Below the pieces are notes generated by a model. It saw only the letters and a program-made list of their open reading frames with translations, had not been told where the DNA came from and made no database searches. Made by a program: the position numbers and the translations under genes. From positions 1-64,000 of the forward strand of contig NZ_JABTTS010000016.1 of NCBI RefSeq assembly GCF_018638295.1: 64,000 nt of DNA, written 5' to 3'. This DNA comes from Streptomyces sp. CHD11. Lineage in GTDB: Bacteria; Actinomycetota; Actinomycetes; Streptomycetales; Streptomycetaceae. The first letter of the stretch is position 1. Each line of letters begins with the position of its first letter. Positions 48,232-58,051 of the stretch are shown one piece after another.

Positions 48232-49518
48232 TCAGTCCACTGCGACGGGCTCGCGGTGACTCACGCCACGTGCGACGGTGCGCCCGCGCGGGGGTGTGGC
48301 CAGCCGCGACCGCAGCGCCAGCAGCGTCGCCAGGGCGAGCACCGTACCGGCCATCGGCACCAGGAACCCGGCGCCGTCCCACAGGTTGTCCTCCAGCTGG
48401 CCGGCGGCCGTGACGGCCGCGGCCTGGCCGAGCGCGACGGCACCGGTCAGCCAGGTGAAGGCCTCGGTGCGGGCCCCGGCCGGGACCAGGTCCTCCACCA
48501 GCGTGTAGCCGCTGATCAGGGCGGGAGCGATGCACATGCCGACCAGGAGGCCGAGCCCGCCCAGCAGCAGCGCCGAATGAGCGGTCCACAGGGCGGAGGC
48601 GGTCAGCGCGAGGCCCGCGTAGGCGAGGACCAGGCGACGCTGCGGGCCGGTCTTCCAGGCGATGGCGCCGCAGGCGATGCCGGCGAGCATGTTCCCCGCG
48701 GCGAAGACGCCGTAGAGGACGCCGTTCATCCCGGGGTTGCCGATCGACTCGCTGAACGCGGCCAGTGACACCTGCATGCCGCCGAAGACGGAGCCGATGC
48801 CGAGGAAGGTCACGATCAGCACCCGCACACCGGGAGCGCGCAGCGCGGAGGCGCGCCGGACGGGCGCGTGGCCCGTGCGGGTGGCGACCGCGGGCTGTGT
48901 GCCCTTCTGCGCGGCGAACAGCAGGCCGCCGACCAGGGTGAGGGCGGCCTCGGTGACCAGGCCGGCGGCCGGGTCGACGGTCGTGCACAGGGCGGTGGCC
49001 AGCAGGGGTCCGACGACGAAGGTGAACTCGTCGGTGACGGACTCGAACGCGGTGGCGGTGGTCAGCAGCGGGGAGCCCTTGAGCCTGACGCCCCAGCGGG
49101 CCCGCACCATGGGCCCGACCTGCGGCACCGAGGCGCCCGTGGGCACGGCGGCGGCGAACAGGGCCCACAGCGGAGCGCCGGTCAGCGCGAGCGTGGTGAG
49201 GGTGAGGCCGGACAGGGTGTGCAGCAGGACACCGGGCACCAGGACGGCGCGCTGGCCGTGGCGGTCGGCGAGGCGGCCGCTGTAGGGCGCGAAGAGCGCC
49301 ATGGAGACACCGGTGGCGGCGGCGACGGCGCCGGCCGCCCCGTACGAGCCGGTGGTGTGCTGCACCAGCAGCACGATGGAGAGGGTGAGCATCGCGAACG
49401 GCTGGCGTGCCGCGAAGCCGGGGAGGAGGAACGTCCACGCGCCGCGTGTGCGCAGCAGCCGGCCGTATCCCGGGCGGGAGGTGGCCGAGTCCTTCGACGT
49501 GGTGACCGTGGATGCCAC
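48232..49518 (-). CDS. MFS transporter
   Basis: 428 residues, about 12 membrane segments. Early motif-A-like LFAPYSGRLADRHGQRAVLV, plus repeated helices through LLLGGLGLLVGMCIAPALIS. It belongs to the smaller (12-TM) MFS type, unlike the two DHA2 exporters upstream. Substrate unknown. The upstream gap to the antiporter gene (about 235 bases) shows no other gene. Confidence 0.85.
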   Translation of the reverse strand: MASTVTTSKDSATSRPGYGRLLRTRGAWTFLLPGFAARQPFAMLTLSIVLLVQHTTGSYGAAGAVAAATGVSMALFAPYSGRLADRHGQRAVLVPGVLLHTLSGLTLTTLALTGAPLWALFAAAVPTGASVPQVGPMVRARWGVRLKGSPLLTTATAFESVTDEFTFVVGPLLATALCTTVDPAAGLVTEAALTLVGGLLFAAQKGTQPAVATRTGHAPVRRASALRAPGVRVLIVTFLGIGSVFGGMQVSLAAFSESIGNPGMNGVLYGVFAAGNMLAGIACGAIAWKTGPQRRLVLAYAGLALTASALWTAHSALLLGGLGLLVGMCIAPALISGYTLVEDLVPAGARTEAFTWLTGAVALGQAAAVTAAGQLEDNLWDGAGFLVPMAGTVLALATLLALRSRLATPPRGRTVARGVSHREPVAVD

Positions 49519-49753
49519 GGCCCGTGCCTTTCTGCCACCTGGTAGCGCACCGCGCGGATTCGTGCGGGGGCGCCGAGAGCTGTCCTCTTGCGCTGACTGC
49601 GGTAGATACCGACGCCACAGCTCAGGGCGTTCCGGCCGCCATACGGTCGCGCCAGCTCTGCGTCAGGCAGAGTTGGTTCGATCTGGGTCGCTTGCATCCT
49701 ACCGTGATCACGGGGATCAACGGGCTTGTGCGCCTGTGAAAAGGGGCACGCTG
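49519..49753. other. Intergenic region between MFS and antiporter genes
   Basis: About 235 bases between two minus-strand genes. No RNA gene, strong hairpin or open frame with family features was recognised. It must hold the MFS gene promoter. Confidence 0.35.
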
Positions 49754-51289
49754 TCAGCGTTCCGCCTGTGATCCGTCGGTGCCGAGCCAATCAGCCAGCT
49801 TGCCGCCCCGGCCGACCGCGCGCAGGCGCCGTTCGGCGGCGTCGCGTACCGGGTCGGTGGCGACGACGAGGAGTTCGTCGTCGTGTTGCAGGATCGTGGT
49901 CGGGAGCGGGACGAAGGACTCCTTGCCGCGTACGACGAGGGTGACGGCGGCCCCGGCCGGCAGCCGCAGCTCGCCGACCTCCACGCCGTGCATCCTGGAC
50001 CCCTTCGGGATGTCGACCGACAGCAGGTGCCCGCGCAGCCGTTCCAGGGGTGCCGACTCGATGCCGAGGTCGGCGGCGCCGGCGTCCCCGCTGAGCCGCA
50101 GGCGGCGGGCCAGCCAGGGCAGCGTCGGGCCCTGGACGAGGGTGTAGACGACGACCAGGACGAAGACGATGTTGAAGATCCGCTCGCTGCCGGGGACGCC
50201 CTTCACCATCGGGATGGTCGCCAGGATGATGGGCACGGCGCCGCGCAGCCCCGCCCACGACATCAGCGCCTGTTCCTGCCAGCGCACCCGCAGCGGGGTC
50301 AGGCACGCCACGACGCTGAGCGGGCGGGCCACCAGGGTCAGCGCCAGCCCGATGAGCAGCGCGGGCACGATGTCGTCGCCGAGCTCGTGCGGGGTGACCA
50401 GCAGGCCGAGCAGGACGAACATGCCGATCTGGGCGATCCAGCCGAGCCCTTCGGCGAATCCGCGGGTGGCCGGCCAGTGCGGCAGTCCGGCGTTGCCGAG
50501 CACCATGGAGGCGAGATAGACGGCGAGGAAGCCGCTGCCGTGGGCGGTGGCGCCCACCGCGTAGGCGGCGACGGCGATGGCCATCACGGCGATCGGATAG
50601 AGACCGGAGGCGGGCAGCGCCACGTGCCGCAGCGCCCAGGCGCCGAGCCAGCCCGCCGCGAGTCCGATGGCGGCGCCGATGGCCAGCTCCAGCAGGACCT
50701 CGCCGAGCAGCACGTACCAGTGCTCGACCGGTCCGGAGACGGAGAGGGCGACGACCAGGATGACGACGGGCGCGTCGTTGAATCCGGACTCCGCCTCCAG
50801 GATGCCGGTCACCCGCGCGGGCAGGGGGATTCTCCGCAGCACCGAGAAGACGGCCGCCGCGTCGGTCGAGGAGACCACCGCGCCGATGATCAGCGCCTGC
50901 CGCCATTCCAGCCCGACCAGGTAGTGCGCCGCGGACGCCGTGACGCCGACGCTCACCGCGACGCCGGCCAGGGCGAGCGCGGTGGCGGCGGGCAGGGCCG
51001 GTCTCGCCTCGCCCCACTTGGTGCCCAGTCCGCCCTCGGCCAGGATCACGACCAGCGCCGCGTACCCGATGACCTGTGTCAGCGCGGCGTTGTCGTACGA
51101 GATGTGGCCGATGCCGTCCTGGCCGATGGCGACGCCGATGCCGAGGTAGACGAGCAGGCTGGGGAGTCCGCTGCGCGAGGAGATGCGGACCGCGACGACG
51201 GCCACGAGCAGCACGACCGAGCAGATGAGCAGGAGCTGGTTGAGGTGGTGGACAGTCAGCGGCCGTTTCCTTCCCTCGCCCAGACGCAT
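49754..51289 (-). CDS. Cation (K+ or Na+)/proton antiporter, CPA1/NhaP2-type with RCK_C
   Basis: 511 residues, ATG 51289. About 12 membrane helices with the CPA signature GLEWRQALIIGAVVSSTDAA (the DD/SD-TD site), GILEAESGFNDAPVVILVVA and LMSWAGLRGAVPIILATIPM. The C-terminal ~100 residues are a TrkA_C/RCK_C domain (GVEVGELRLPAGAAVTLVVR, LQHDDELLVVATDPVRDAAE), typical of K+/H+ antiporters. Pumps cations out of the cell in exchange for protons. Confidence 0.9.
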   Translation of the reverse strand: MRLGEGRKRPLTVHHLNQLLLICSVVLLVAVVAVRISSRSGLPSLLVYLGIGVAIGQDGIGHISYDNAALTQVIGYAALVVILAEGGLGTKWGEARPALPAATALALAGVAVSVGVTASAAHYLVGLEWRQALIIGAVVSSTDAAAVFSVLRRIPLPARVTGILEAESGFNDAPVVILVVALSVSGPVEHWYVLLGEVLLELAIGAAIGLAAGWLGAWALRHVALPASGLYPIAVMAIAVAAYAVGATAHGSGFLAVYLASMVLGNAGLPHWPATRGFAEGLGWIAQIGMFVLLGLLVTPHELGDDIVPALLIGLALTLVARPLSVVACLTPLRVRWQEQALMSWAGLRGAVPIILATIPMVKGVPGSERIFNIVFVLVVVYTLVQGPTLPWLARRLRLSGDAGAADLGIESAPLERLRGHLLSVDIPKGSRMHGVEVGELRLPAGAAVTLVVRGKESFVPLPTTILQHDDELLVVATDPVRDAAERRLRAVGRGGKLADWLGTDGSQAER

Positions 51290-51527
51290 CCGCGCGTGAG
51301 CTCACGTACATCGCTTCGCGGTCCACCGCTTCCGCGGCAAACTACTTCGTTACCTTACCTAACTCTTGACGCTTTCTTGACGCGGAGCACGGCATGATCG
51401 AACGTCCGTCCGGGCTGGTTCCCGACTCCGCGTCAAGTGGCGAGGGGCCCTGCGCCTATCGTTGCTCCAGCGCTCAGTTAAAAGCACAGCCCGACCTGCC
51501 GCTCGCGTAAGGACAGCAAGGACAGCG

Positions 51528-54335
51528 ATGCCCACCGACACCACCGCCTCCACGGGTCAGCAACCCGGCACGTCCGGCAGGAGAAAAGGGCGCAAAGCCC
51601 GTCTGATCGTGCTCGTCCTGGTGCTGGCGCTGATCGGCGGTGTCGCCTACGGGGGGTACTGGTCGGTCAGCACCGTGCGTGCCTCCTTCCCGCAGACCAA
51701 GGGCTCGATCACCCTCCAGGGCCTGTCCGGGACCGTCGACGTCAGACGCGACGGTCACGGCATCCCGCAGATCTACGCCTCCTCCGACGAGGACCTGTTC
51801 ATGGCGCAGGGCTATGTCCAGGCGCAGGACCGGTTCTACGAGATGGACGTGCGCCGGCACCTGACCGCCGGGCGCCTCTCGGAGATGTTCGGCGCGGGCC
51901 AGGTCGACAACGACGCGTTCCTGCGCACCCTGGGCTGGGAGCGGGTCGCCCAGGAGGAGTACGACAAGAAGCTCTCCCCCGCGACCAAGAAGTACCTCCA
52001 GGCGTATGCCAAGGGGGTCAACGCCTACCTCGAGGGCAGGAGCGGCGAGGAGATCTCCCTCGAATACGCGGCACTGGGTTTCGAGAACGACTACACGCCG
52101 GGGGAGTGGACCCCGGTCGACTCCGTGGCCTGGCTTAAGGCGATGGCCTGGGACCTGCGCGGCAACATGCAGGACGAGATCGACCGCGCGCTGATGACCA
52201 GCCGCCTCGGCCCGAAGCAGATCGCCGACCTGTACCCGCCGTACCCGTACGGCCGGAACAAGCCGGTGGTCCAGGAGGGCCAGTACGACGAGCTCACCGA
52301 GGCCTACGAGCAGGGCGGCCCGGGGTCCGGCGAAGGCGACACCGACGGCGACGGAGAGAGCGACGGTTCGGGTACCGGGACGGGCTTGGAGTCCGGTACG
52401 GAAACCGGCACCGGCACCGGCTTCGGCGCCGAGGGTTCCTCCCTGGAGGGCCAGCTGACGGGCCTCCAGCAGATCCTCCAGGACCTCCCGACCGCCGTCG
52501 GCGTCAACGGCGACGGCATCGGCTCCAACTCCTGGGTCGTCTCCGGTGAGCACACCATCACCGGTCAGCCGCTGCTCGCCAACGACCCGCACCTGTCGGC
52601 CTCGCTGCCCTCCGTCTGGTACCAGATGGGCCTGCACTGCCGCAGCGTCTCCGAGGAGTGCCGGTACGACGTCACGGGCTACACCTTCGCCGGCATGCCC
52701 GGGGTGATAATCGGCCACAACCAGGACATCGCCTGGGGCCTGACCAACTCCGGCGTCGACGTCACCGACCTGTACCTGGAGAAGATCACCGGAGACGGCT
52801 ACCAGTACGACGGCAAGGTGGTGCCGTTCGAGACCCGGGAGGAGACCATCGAGGTCGCCGGCGGCCCGGCGCGCAGGATCGTGGTCCGCGAGACCAAGAA
52901 CGGCCCGCTGCTCTCCGACCGTTCCGACGAGCTGGTGAGGACGGGCAAGAAGGCCACCGTCGACAGCGCGGCCCCCGACCGGGGCGACGGCTACGGCGTC
53001 GCGCTGCGCTGGACCGCCCTGGACCCGGGCCGCACCATGGACTCCGTCTTCGCCATCAACCGCGCGAAGGACTGGGACGACTTCCGCGAGGCCGCCACGC
53101 TCTTCGAGGTGCCGTCGCAGAACCTCGTCTACGCGGACACCGAGGGCCACATCGGGTACACGCTGCCCGGGAGGATCCCCACCCGCGCGGAGGACCACGA
53201 CGGGTCCCTCCCCGCCCCCGGCTGGGACGCCGACTACAGGTGGACCGGCTGGATCGACCAGGACGAGCTGCCCTACGAGTTCGACCCCGAGCGCGGCTAC
53301 ATCGTCACCGCCAACCAGGCCGTGGTCGGCAAGGACTACCCGTACACGCTGACCACGGACTGGGGATACGGCGCCCGCAGCCGGCGCATCACCGACCTGA
53401 TCCAGTCCAAGATCAAGGACGGCGGCAAGGTCTCCACCGACGACATGCGGCAGATGCAGCTCGACAACTCCAGCTCCATCGCCAAGCTGCTGGTGCCCGA
53501 CCTGTTGAAGATCGACACCGGTGACGAGGACGTGCGCGAGGCGCAGAAGCTGCTGGAGGGCTGGGACTACACCCAGGACGCCGAGTCGGCCGCCGCCGCG
53601 TACTTCAACGCGGTGTGGCGCAACATCCTCAAGCTGGCCTTCGGCCACAAGCTGCCCAAGGAGATGCGGGTCGAGGGCCAGTGCCTGTGGGTCGACCCGG
53701 TCAACACCACCGGGCCCGCCGACGAGGCGGGCAAGGTCCGCGAGTGCGGTCAGCGCGCCGCCGACCAGGCGCAGCCGGACGGCGGCGACCGCTGGTTCGA
53801 GGTGGTCCGCACGCTGAAGGAGGACGAGGACAGCGAGTGGTGGACGACGTCCCAGCGGGGCACCCGCCCGGGCGCCGACAACCGTGACGACCTGTTCAAG
53901 CGGGCCATGATCGACGCCCGCTGGGAGCTGACCGCCAAGCTCGGCAAGGACCTCGACAGCTGGAGCTGGGGCCGGCTGCACCGCCTGTTCCTGAAGAACC
54001 AGACACTCGGCACCGAGGGTCCCGCTCTCCTCAGGTACGTCCTCAACCGCGGCCCGTGGAAGCTCGGCGGCGGCGAGGCCACGGTCAACGCGACCGGCTG
54101 GAACGCCGCGGGCGGCTACGGAGTCGTGTGGGTGCCGTCCATGCGCATGGTGGTCAACCTCGGCGACCTGGACAAGTCGCGGTACATCAACCTCACCGGC
54201 GCCTCCGGACACGCCTACAGCTCGCACTACGTCGACCAGACGGACAAGTGGGCCAAGGGTGAGCTGCTGGAGTGGCCGTTCTCCGAGAAGGCGGTCGAGG
54301 AGAACACGAGCGACACGCTGCTGCTCAAGCCCTGA
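51528..54335 (+). CDS. Penicillin acylase family amidohydrolase (Ntn-hydrolase)
   Basis: 935 residues, ATG 51528 with aaggac 6-8 bases upstream. N-terminal signal/membrane anchor GRKARLIVLVLVLALIGGVA, alpha-chain domain (GLSGTVDVRRDGHGIPQIYA), a low-complexity spacer (Gly/Ser/Thr/Glu-rich, about residues 265-300), then the autocatalytic site GVNGDGIG|SNSWVVSG with nucleophile S333 at the start of the beta chain. Later FAGMPGVIIGHNQDIAWGLT. Hydrolyses acyl-amides such as penicillins or acyl-homoserine lactones. Secreted or membrane-bound; substrate not determined. Confidence 0.9.
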   Translation: MPTDTTASTGQQPGTSGRRKGRKARLIVLVLVLALIGGVAYGGYWSVSTVRASFPQTKGSITLQGLSGTVDVRRDGHGIPQIYASSDEDLFMAQGYVQAQDRFYEMDVRRHLTAGRLSEMFGAGQVDNDAFLRTLGWERVAQEEYDKKLSPATKKYLQAYAKGVNAYLEGRSGEEISLEYAALGFENDYTPGEWTPVDSVAWLKAMAWDLRGNMQDEIDRALMTSRLGPKQIADLYPPYPYGRNKPVVQEGQYDELTEAYEQGGPGSGEGDTDGDGESDGSGTGTGLESGTETGTGTGFGAEGSSLEGQLTGLQQILQDLPTAVGVNGDGIGSNSWVVSGEHTITGQPLLANDPHLSASLPSVWYQMGLHCRSVSEECRYDVTGYTFAGMPGVIIGHNQDIAWGLTNSGVDVTDLYLEKITGDGYQYDGKVVPFETREETIEVAGGPARRIVVRETKNGPLLSDRSDELVRTGKKATVDSAAPDRGDGYGVALRWTALDPGRTMDSVFAINRAKDWDDFREAATLFEVPSQNLVYADTEGHIGYTLPGRIPTRAEDHDGSLPAPGWDADYRWTGWIDQDELPYEFDPERGYIVTANQAVVGKDYPYTLTTDWGYGARSRRITDLIQSKIKDGGKVSTDDMRQMQLDNSSSIAKLLVPDLLKIDTGDEDVREAQKLLEGWDYTQDAESAAAAYFNAVWRNILKLAFGHKLPKEMRVEGQCLWVDPVNTTGPADEAGKVRECGQRAADQAQPDGGDRWFEVVRTLKEDEDSEWWTTSQRGTRPGADNRDDLFKRAMIDARWELTAKLGKDLDSWSWGRLHRLFLKNQTLGTEGPALLRYVLNRGPWKLGGGEATVNATGWNAAGGYGVVWVPSMRMVVNLGDLDKSRYINLTGASGHAYSSHYVDQTDKWAKGELLEWPFSEKAVEENTSDTLLLKP

Positions 54336-54352
54336 CCCCGGCCGCGGCCGCC

Positions 54353-54389
54353 GCTTCGGCCCCCACGCCTCGCGCGTGGGGGCCGAAGC
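54353..54389. terminator. Bidirectional terminator between penicillin acylase and FTCL genes
   Basis: gcttcggcccccacgc (54353-54368) pairs with gcgtgggggccgaagc (54374-54389) around a 5-base loop; a perfect 16-base-pair stem between convergent genes. Confidence 0.85.
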
Positions 54390-54394
54390 GCGTG

Positions 54395-55042
54395 TCAGGG
54401 GGTCTCGCCGGCGGCCCCGTCGCCGCGGCGGCCGAACCGCCGTACGCCGGACGGTGTCACCACCGCGTGCACCGGCCGGTCGTGCGGCTCCCCGGGAACA
54501 CGGCCGACGACCTCGGAGCCGTACAGCAGCACCACCAGCGCCGGACGCGCGCCCGCGCGCTCCAGCCGGGCGAGGACACGGTCGTACGAGCCTCCGCCGC
54601 GCCCCAGCCGCATTCCCCGCGGGTCGACGGCCAGTCCGGGCAGCAGGACGGTGTCCGCCTCCGTCACGGCGTCGGGTCCGAGGCGTTCCCCGGCCGGCTC
54701 GAGCAGGGCCATGCGGCCGCCGTGCCGCACCGGCGCGAGGGAGCCCTCGCCGGTGTACGCGCCCCAGTCGAGGTCGTTGTCCGGCAGCAGCGCGGGCAGC
54801 AGGACGCGCACGCCCCGCGCGCGCAGCGCGTCCAGCAGCGCGAGGGTGCTGGGCTCGCTCCCCACGGAGACGTACGCCGCCACGGTGCGCGCCTGCGCCA
54901 GTTCGGGCAGCGCGAGGGCCCGGCGGGCCAGAGCGGCCCCGGACTCCCGCACGTCATCCGCCGTCAACCCGCTCCTCACGTGCAGTACTTCGCGGCGCAG
55001 TGTGCGCTTGTCAGGATCGTCCGCGCGATCATTGTGTTCCAA
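54395..55042 (-). CDS. 5-Formyltetrahydrofolate cyclo-ligase
   Basis: 215 residues. Converts 5-formyl-THF to 5,10-methenyl-THF with ATP. Signature GLAVDPRGMRLGRGGGSYDR near the C-terminus (LGxGxGYYD type, here LGRGGGSYD), plus KRTLRREVLHVRSGLTADDV near the start. Convergent with penicillin acylase. M. tuberculosis Rv0992c is the equivalent next to galU. Confidence 0.9.
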   Translation of the reverse strand: MEHNDRADDPDKRTLRREVLHVRSGLTADDVRESGAALARRALALPELAQARTVAAYVSVGSEPSTLALLDALRARGVRVLLPALLPDNDLDWGAYTGEGSLAPVRHGGRMALLEPAGERLGPDAVTEADTVLLPGLAVDPRGMRLGRGGGSYDRVLARLERAGARPALVVLLYGSEVVGRVPGEPHDRPVHAVVTPSGVRRFGRRGDGAAGETP

Positions 55043-55134
55043 CTCTGTTCCCGTACCGTCCCAATGTGTTCATATGAGTAGTAATGAAGCGGAGTCACAG
55101 ATTCCCTGCGAAGACACCGGATAAGGTGTCCGGC
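55043..55134. promoter_or_regulatory. Divergent region FTCL / galU
   Basis: About 90 bases holding promoters for two divergent genes. The AT-rich stretch tcatatgagtagtaatga (55069-55086) could be a -10 region for galU. An in-frame ATG at 55084 exists but ATG 55135 matches GalU starts. Confidence 0.4.
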
Positions 55135-56070
55135 ATGTCACAGTCACACCCTCGGATCACCAAGGCTGTCATCCCCGCGGCCGGTCTCGGCACCCGGTTC
55201 CTGCCGGCCACCAAGGCCACTCCCAAGGAGATGCTGCCGGTCGTCGACAAGCCGGCGATCCAGTACGTGGTCGAAGAGGCCGTCTCCGCCGGTCTCGACG
55301 ACGTCCTCATGGTCACGGGCCGCAACAAGCGCCCCCTGGAGGACCACTTCGACCGCAATTACGAACTGGAGTCCGCGCTCCAGAAGAAGGGCGACGCCGA
55401 CCGCCTCGCCAAGGTCCAGCAGTCCAGTGACCTGGCCACCATGCACTACGTCCGCCAGGGCGACCCCAGGGGACTCGGCCACGCCGTGCTGTGCGCCGCC
55501 CCGCACGTCGGCGACGAGCCCTTCGCCGTCCTCCTCGGCGACGACCTGATCGACCCGCGCGACCTCCTGCTCCAGCGCATGATCGACGTCCAGCAGCAGT
55601 TCGGCGGCAGTGTCATCGCCCTGATGGAGGTGGCCCCCGAGCAGATCCACCTCTACGGAGCCGCCGCCGTCGAGGCCACCGCCGACTCCGACGTCGTGCA
55701 GATCAGCGGCCTGGTCGAGAAGCCCGCCGCCCAGGACGCGCCGTCCAACTACGCCATCATCGGCCGCTACGTCCTCGACCCGGCCGTCTTCGGCATACTG
55801 CGCAGGACCGAGCCCGGCCGCGGCGGCGAGATCCAGCTCACCGACGCCCTCCAGCAGCTCGTCGACACACATACATCAGCGGATACCGCCGCGGGGGAGT
55901 CAGGCGGCCCGGTGCACGGCGTCGTCTTCAAGGGCCGCCGCTATGACACCGGCGACCGCGGCGACTACCTGCGTGCCATTGTCCGACTCGCGTGCGAACG
56001 TGAGGACCTGGGCCCGGACTTCCGGACCTGGCTCCGCCGTTATGTCACCGAGGAGATGCAGCAACATTGA
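55135..56070 (+). CDS. galU: UTP-glucose-1-phosphate uridylyltransferase
   Basis: 311 residues from ATG 55135. Makes UDP-glucose from UTP and glucose 1-phosphate. Nucleotidyltransferase signature VIPAAGLGTRFLPATKATPK, EMLPVVDKPAIQYVVEEAVS, and YRLLDD-like product region VLLGDDLIDPRDLLLQRMID. First gene of an operon with moeA/glp, moaC, moaB, rimJ and sepX. Its stop overlaps the TTG start of the next gene. Confidence 0.95.
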   Translation: MSQSHPRITKAVIPAAGLGTRFLPATKATPKEMLPVVDKPAIQYVVEEAVSAGLDDVLMVTGRNKRPLEDHFDRNYELESALQKKGDADRLAKVQQSSDLATMHYVRQGDPRGLGHAVLCAAPHVGDEPFAVLLGDDLIDPRDLLLQRMIDVQQQFGGSVIALMEVAPEQIHLYGAAAVEATADSDVVQISGLVEKPAAQDAPSNYAIIGRYVLDPAVFGILRRTEPGRGGEIQLTDALQQLVDTHTSADTAAGESGGPVHGVVFKGRRYDTGDRGDYLRAIVRLACEREDLGPDFRTWLRRYVTEEMQQH

Positions 56071-57389
56071 GCACCGCCGCGCCCCGCACCGCAGGCCCGG
56101 ACCACCTCTGGTCGGTGGACGAGCACCTGGACGACATCCTCGCGACCGTCCGGCCCCTCGAACCCATCGAGTTGCAGCTCCTCGACGCCCAGGGATGCGT
56201 CCTGGTCGAGGACATCACGGTGCCGGTGTCCCTGCCCCCGTTCGACAACAGCTCCATGGACGGCTACGCGGTGCGGGTCGCGGACATCGCGGGCGCGAGC
56301 GAGCAGTACCCGGCGGCCCTCGAAGTCGTCGGGGACGTCGCGGCAGGCCAGGCCGACCTCCTCCACGTCGGCCCCGGCCAGGCCGCCCGCATCATGACCG
56401 GCGCCCCGCTCCCGCCCGGCGCCGAGACCGTCGTCCCCGTCGAGTGGACCGACGGAGGCCTCGGCGAGGGCCCCGCCACCGGAATGCGCGCCCGCAGCCT
56501 CGCCCCCGAGGGCGCCGCCGGACAGGTCCACGTGTACCGCCCGGCCCGCGCCCGCGCCCATGTGCGCGCCCAGGGCAGCGACGTCCAAGCCGGCGACCGC
56601 GCCCTGGAGGCCGGCACCGTCCTCGGCCCGGCGCAGATCTCCCTGCTGGCCGCGATCGGCCGCGGCACCGTGCGGGTGCGCCCGCGCCCGCGCGTGGTGG
56701 TGCTCTCCACCGGCAGCGAACTCGTCCAGCCCGACGAGGAACTGCGCGCCGGCCAGATCTACGACTCCAACAGCTTCGCCCTCACCGCCGCCGCACGGGA
56801 CGCCGGCGCGATCGCCTACCGTGTGGGGGCCGTCGCCGACGACGCCACCACCCTGCGGGACACCATCGAGGACCAGCTGGTGCGCGCCGACCTCGTGGTC
56901 ACCACCGGCGGTGTGAGCGTCGGGGCGTACGACGTCGTCAAGGAGGCGCTGTCGTACGCGGGGGACGAGGACGAGCCCGGCAGCGGCGTCGACTTCCGCA
57001 GGCTCGCCATGCAGCCGGGCAAGCCCCAGGGCTTCGGCTCCATCGGGCCCGACCACACCCCGCTCCTCGCCCTGCCCGGCAATCCGGTCTCCTCCTATGT
57101 CTCCTTCGAACTGTTCGCCCGCCCCGCCATCCGCACCCTGATGGGTCTGGCCGACGTCCACCGGCCGAGAACGCGCGCGAAGCTCACCGCGGACCGGGCG
57201 CTCACCTCGCCGAAGGGCCGCCGCCAGTTCCTGCGCGGCCGGTACACCGACGGCGCGGTGACACCGGTGGGCGGCGCCGGATCCCACCTCGTCGCCGCCC
57301 TCGCGCAGGCGAACGCGCTGATCGTCGTCCCCGAGGGCACCGAGTCCGTGGCACCCGGCACCGAGGTCCAGGTGGTCCTGCTCGGCTGA
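56067..57389 (+). CDS. glp: MoeA-family protein, probably the cell-division gephyrin-like Glp
   Basis: 440 residues from TTG 56067 (TTGA overlap with galU). Gephyrin/MoeA fold: SVDEHLDDILATVRPLEPIE, LPPFDNSSMDGYAVRVADIA, PRVVVLSTGSELVQPDEELR, VVTTGGVSVGAYDVVKEALS, LLALPGNPVSSYVSFELFAR. MoeA inserts molybdenum into molybdopterin. In Corynebacterium a MoeA-like protein in this position, Glp, binds FtsZ together with its membrane receptor GlpR (SepX in Streptomyces), and sepX lies three genes downstream here. M. tuberculosis moeA1 (Rv0994) is in the same place. Enzyme versus division role cannot be decided from sequence. Confidence 0.85.
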   Translation: MSTAAPRTAGPDHLWSVDEHLDDILATVRPLEPIELQLLDAQGCVLVEDITVPVSLPPFDNSSMDGYAVRVADIAGASEQYPAALEVVGDVAAGQADLLHVGPGQAARIMTGAPLPPGAETVVPVEWTDGGLGEGPATGMRARSLAPEGAAGQVHVYRPARARAHVRAQGSDVQAGDRALEAGTVLGPAQISLLAAIGRGTVRVRPRPRVVVLSTGSELVQPDEELRAGQIYDSNSFALTAAARDAGAIAYRVGAVADDATTLRDTIEDQLVRADLVVTTGGVSVGAYDVVKEALSYAGDEDEPGSGVDFRRLAMQPGKPQGFGSIGPDHTPLLALPGNPVSSYVSFELFARPAIRTLMGLADVHRPRTRAKLTADRALTSPKGRRQFLRGRYTDGAVTPVGGAGSHLVAALAQANALIVVPEGTESVAPGTEVQVVLLG

Positions 57390-57475
57390 GCGGGTCCCGT
57401 TGGCGGTACCGTGTCGCGCACAGCAGGCCCGTGCGCCGCACCGCGACGGGCCCGGACCGGGAGCGTCACACGATC

Positions 57476-58051
57476 ATGACCGTGCCATCCCGGGGGGCGA
57501 CCCCCGGACCCTCCGAGCCCTCGGAGCCTTCCGAGGGCTCGGAGCCTTCCGAGCCCTCGGAAGTCTCCGCACCCTCCGAGCAGCCCCGTCTGACCCATGT
57601 GGACGCGGCGGGCGCCGCCCGTATGGTCGACGTGTCCGCCAAGGACGTCACCGCGCGCACCGCGCGGGCCACCGGCCGCGTTCTGGTCGCCCCGCGCGTG
57701 GTCGAGCTGCTGCGCGGCGAGGGCGTCCCCAAGGGCGACGCGCTGGCCACCGCACGCATCGCGGGCATCATGGGAGCCAAACGGACCCCCGACCTGATCC
57801 CGCTCTGCCATCCGCTGTCGGTGTCCGGTGTGAAACTGGACCTGTCGGTCACGGACGACGCCGTGGAGATCACGGCGACGGTGAGGACGACGGACCGCAC
57901 GGGCGTGGAGATGGAGGCGCTCACCGCGGTCTCCGTCGCCGCGCTCACCGTGATCGACATGGTCAAGGCGGTCGACAAGGAGGCGGTCATCACGGACGTG
58001 CGGGTCGAGGAGAAGACGGGCGGCAAGTCGGGCGACTGGAGCCGGGCATGA
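57476..58051 (+). CDS. moaC: Cyclic pyranopterin monophosphate synthase MoaC with Ser/Glu/Pro extension
   Basis: 191 residues, ATG 57476. MoaC core: RLTHVDAAGAARMVDVSAKD, ATARIAGIMGAKRTPDLIPL, CHPLSVSGVKLDLSV (CHPL motif), TDRTGVEMEALTAVSVAALT. The first 36 residues are an extra, disordered stretch of EPSEPSEGSEPSEPSE type, encoded by repeated tccgagccc-type words (57509-57580). Forms cyclic pyranopterin in Moco synthesis. Core start could be near the RLTHVD motif but no good internal start is seen. Confidence 0.88.
   Translation: MTVPSRGATPGPSEPSEPSEGSEPSEPSEVSAPSEQPRLTHVDAAGAARMVDVSAKDVTARTARATGRVLVAPRVVELLRGEGVPKGDALATARIAGIMGAKRTPDLIPLCHPLSVSGVKLDLSVTDDAVEITATVRTTDRTGVEMEALTAVSVAALTVIDMVKAVDKEAVITDVRVEEKTGGKSGDWSRA

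Noticed and set aside
49883..51397. 504-codon plus-strand ORF
   Set aside because: Antisense to the cation/proton antiporter with clear CPA motifs; its translation is Asp/Gln/Arg-rich shadow.
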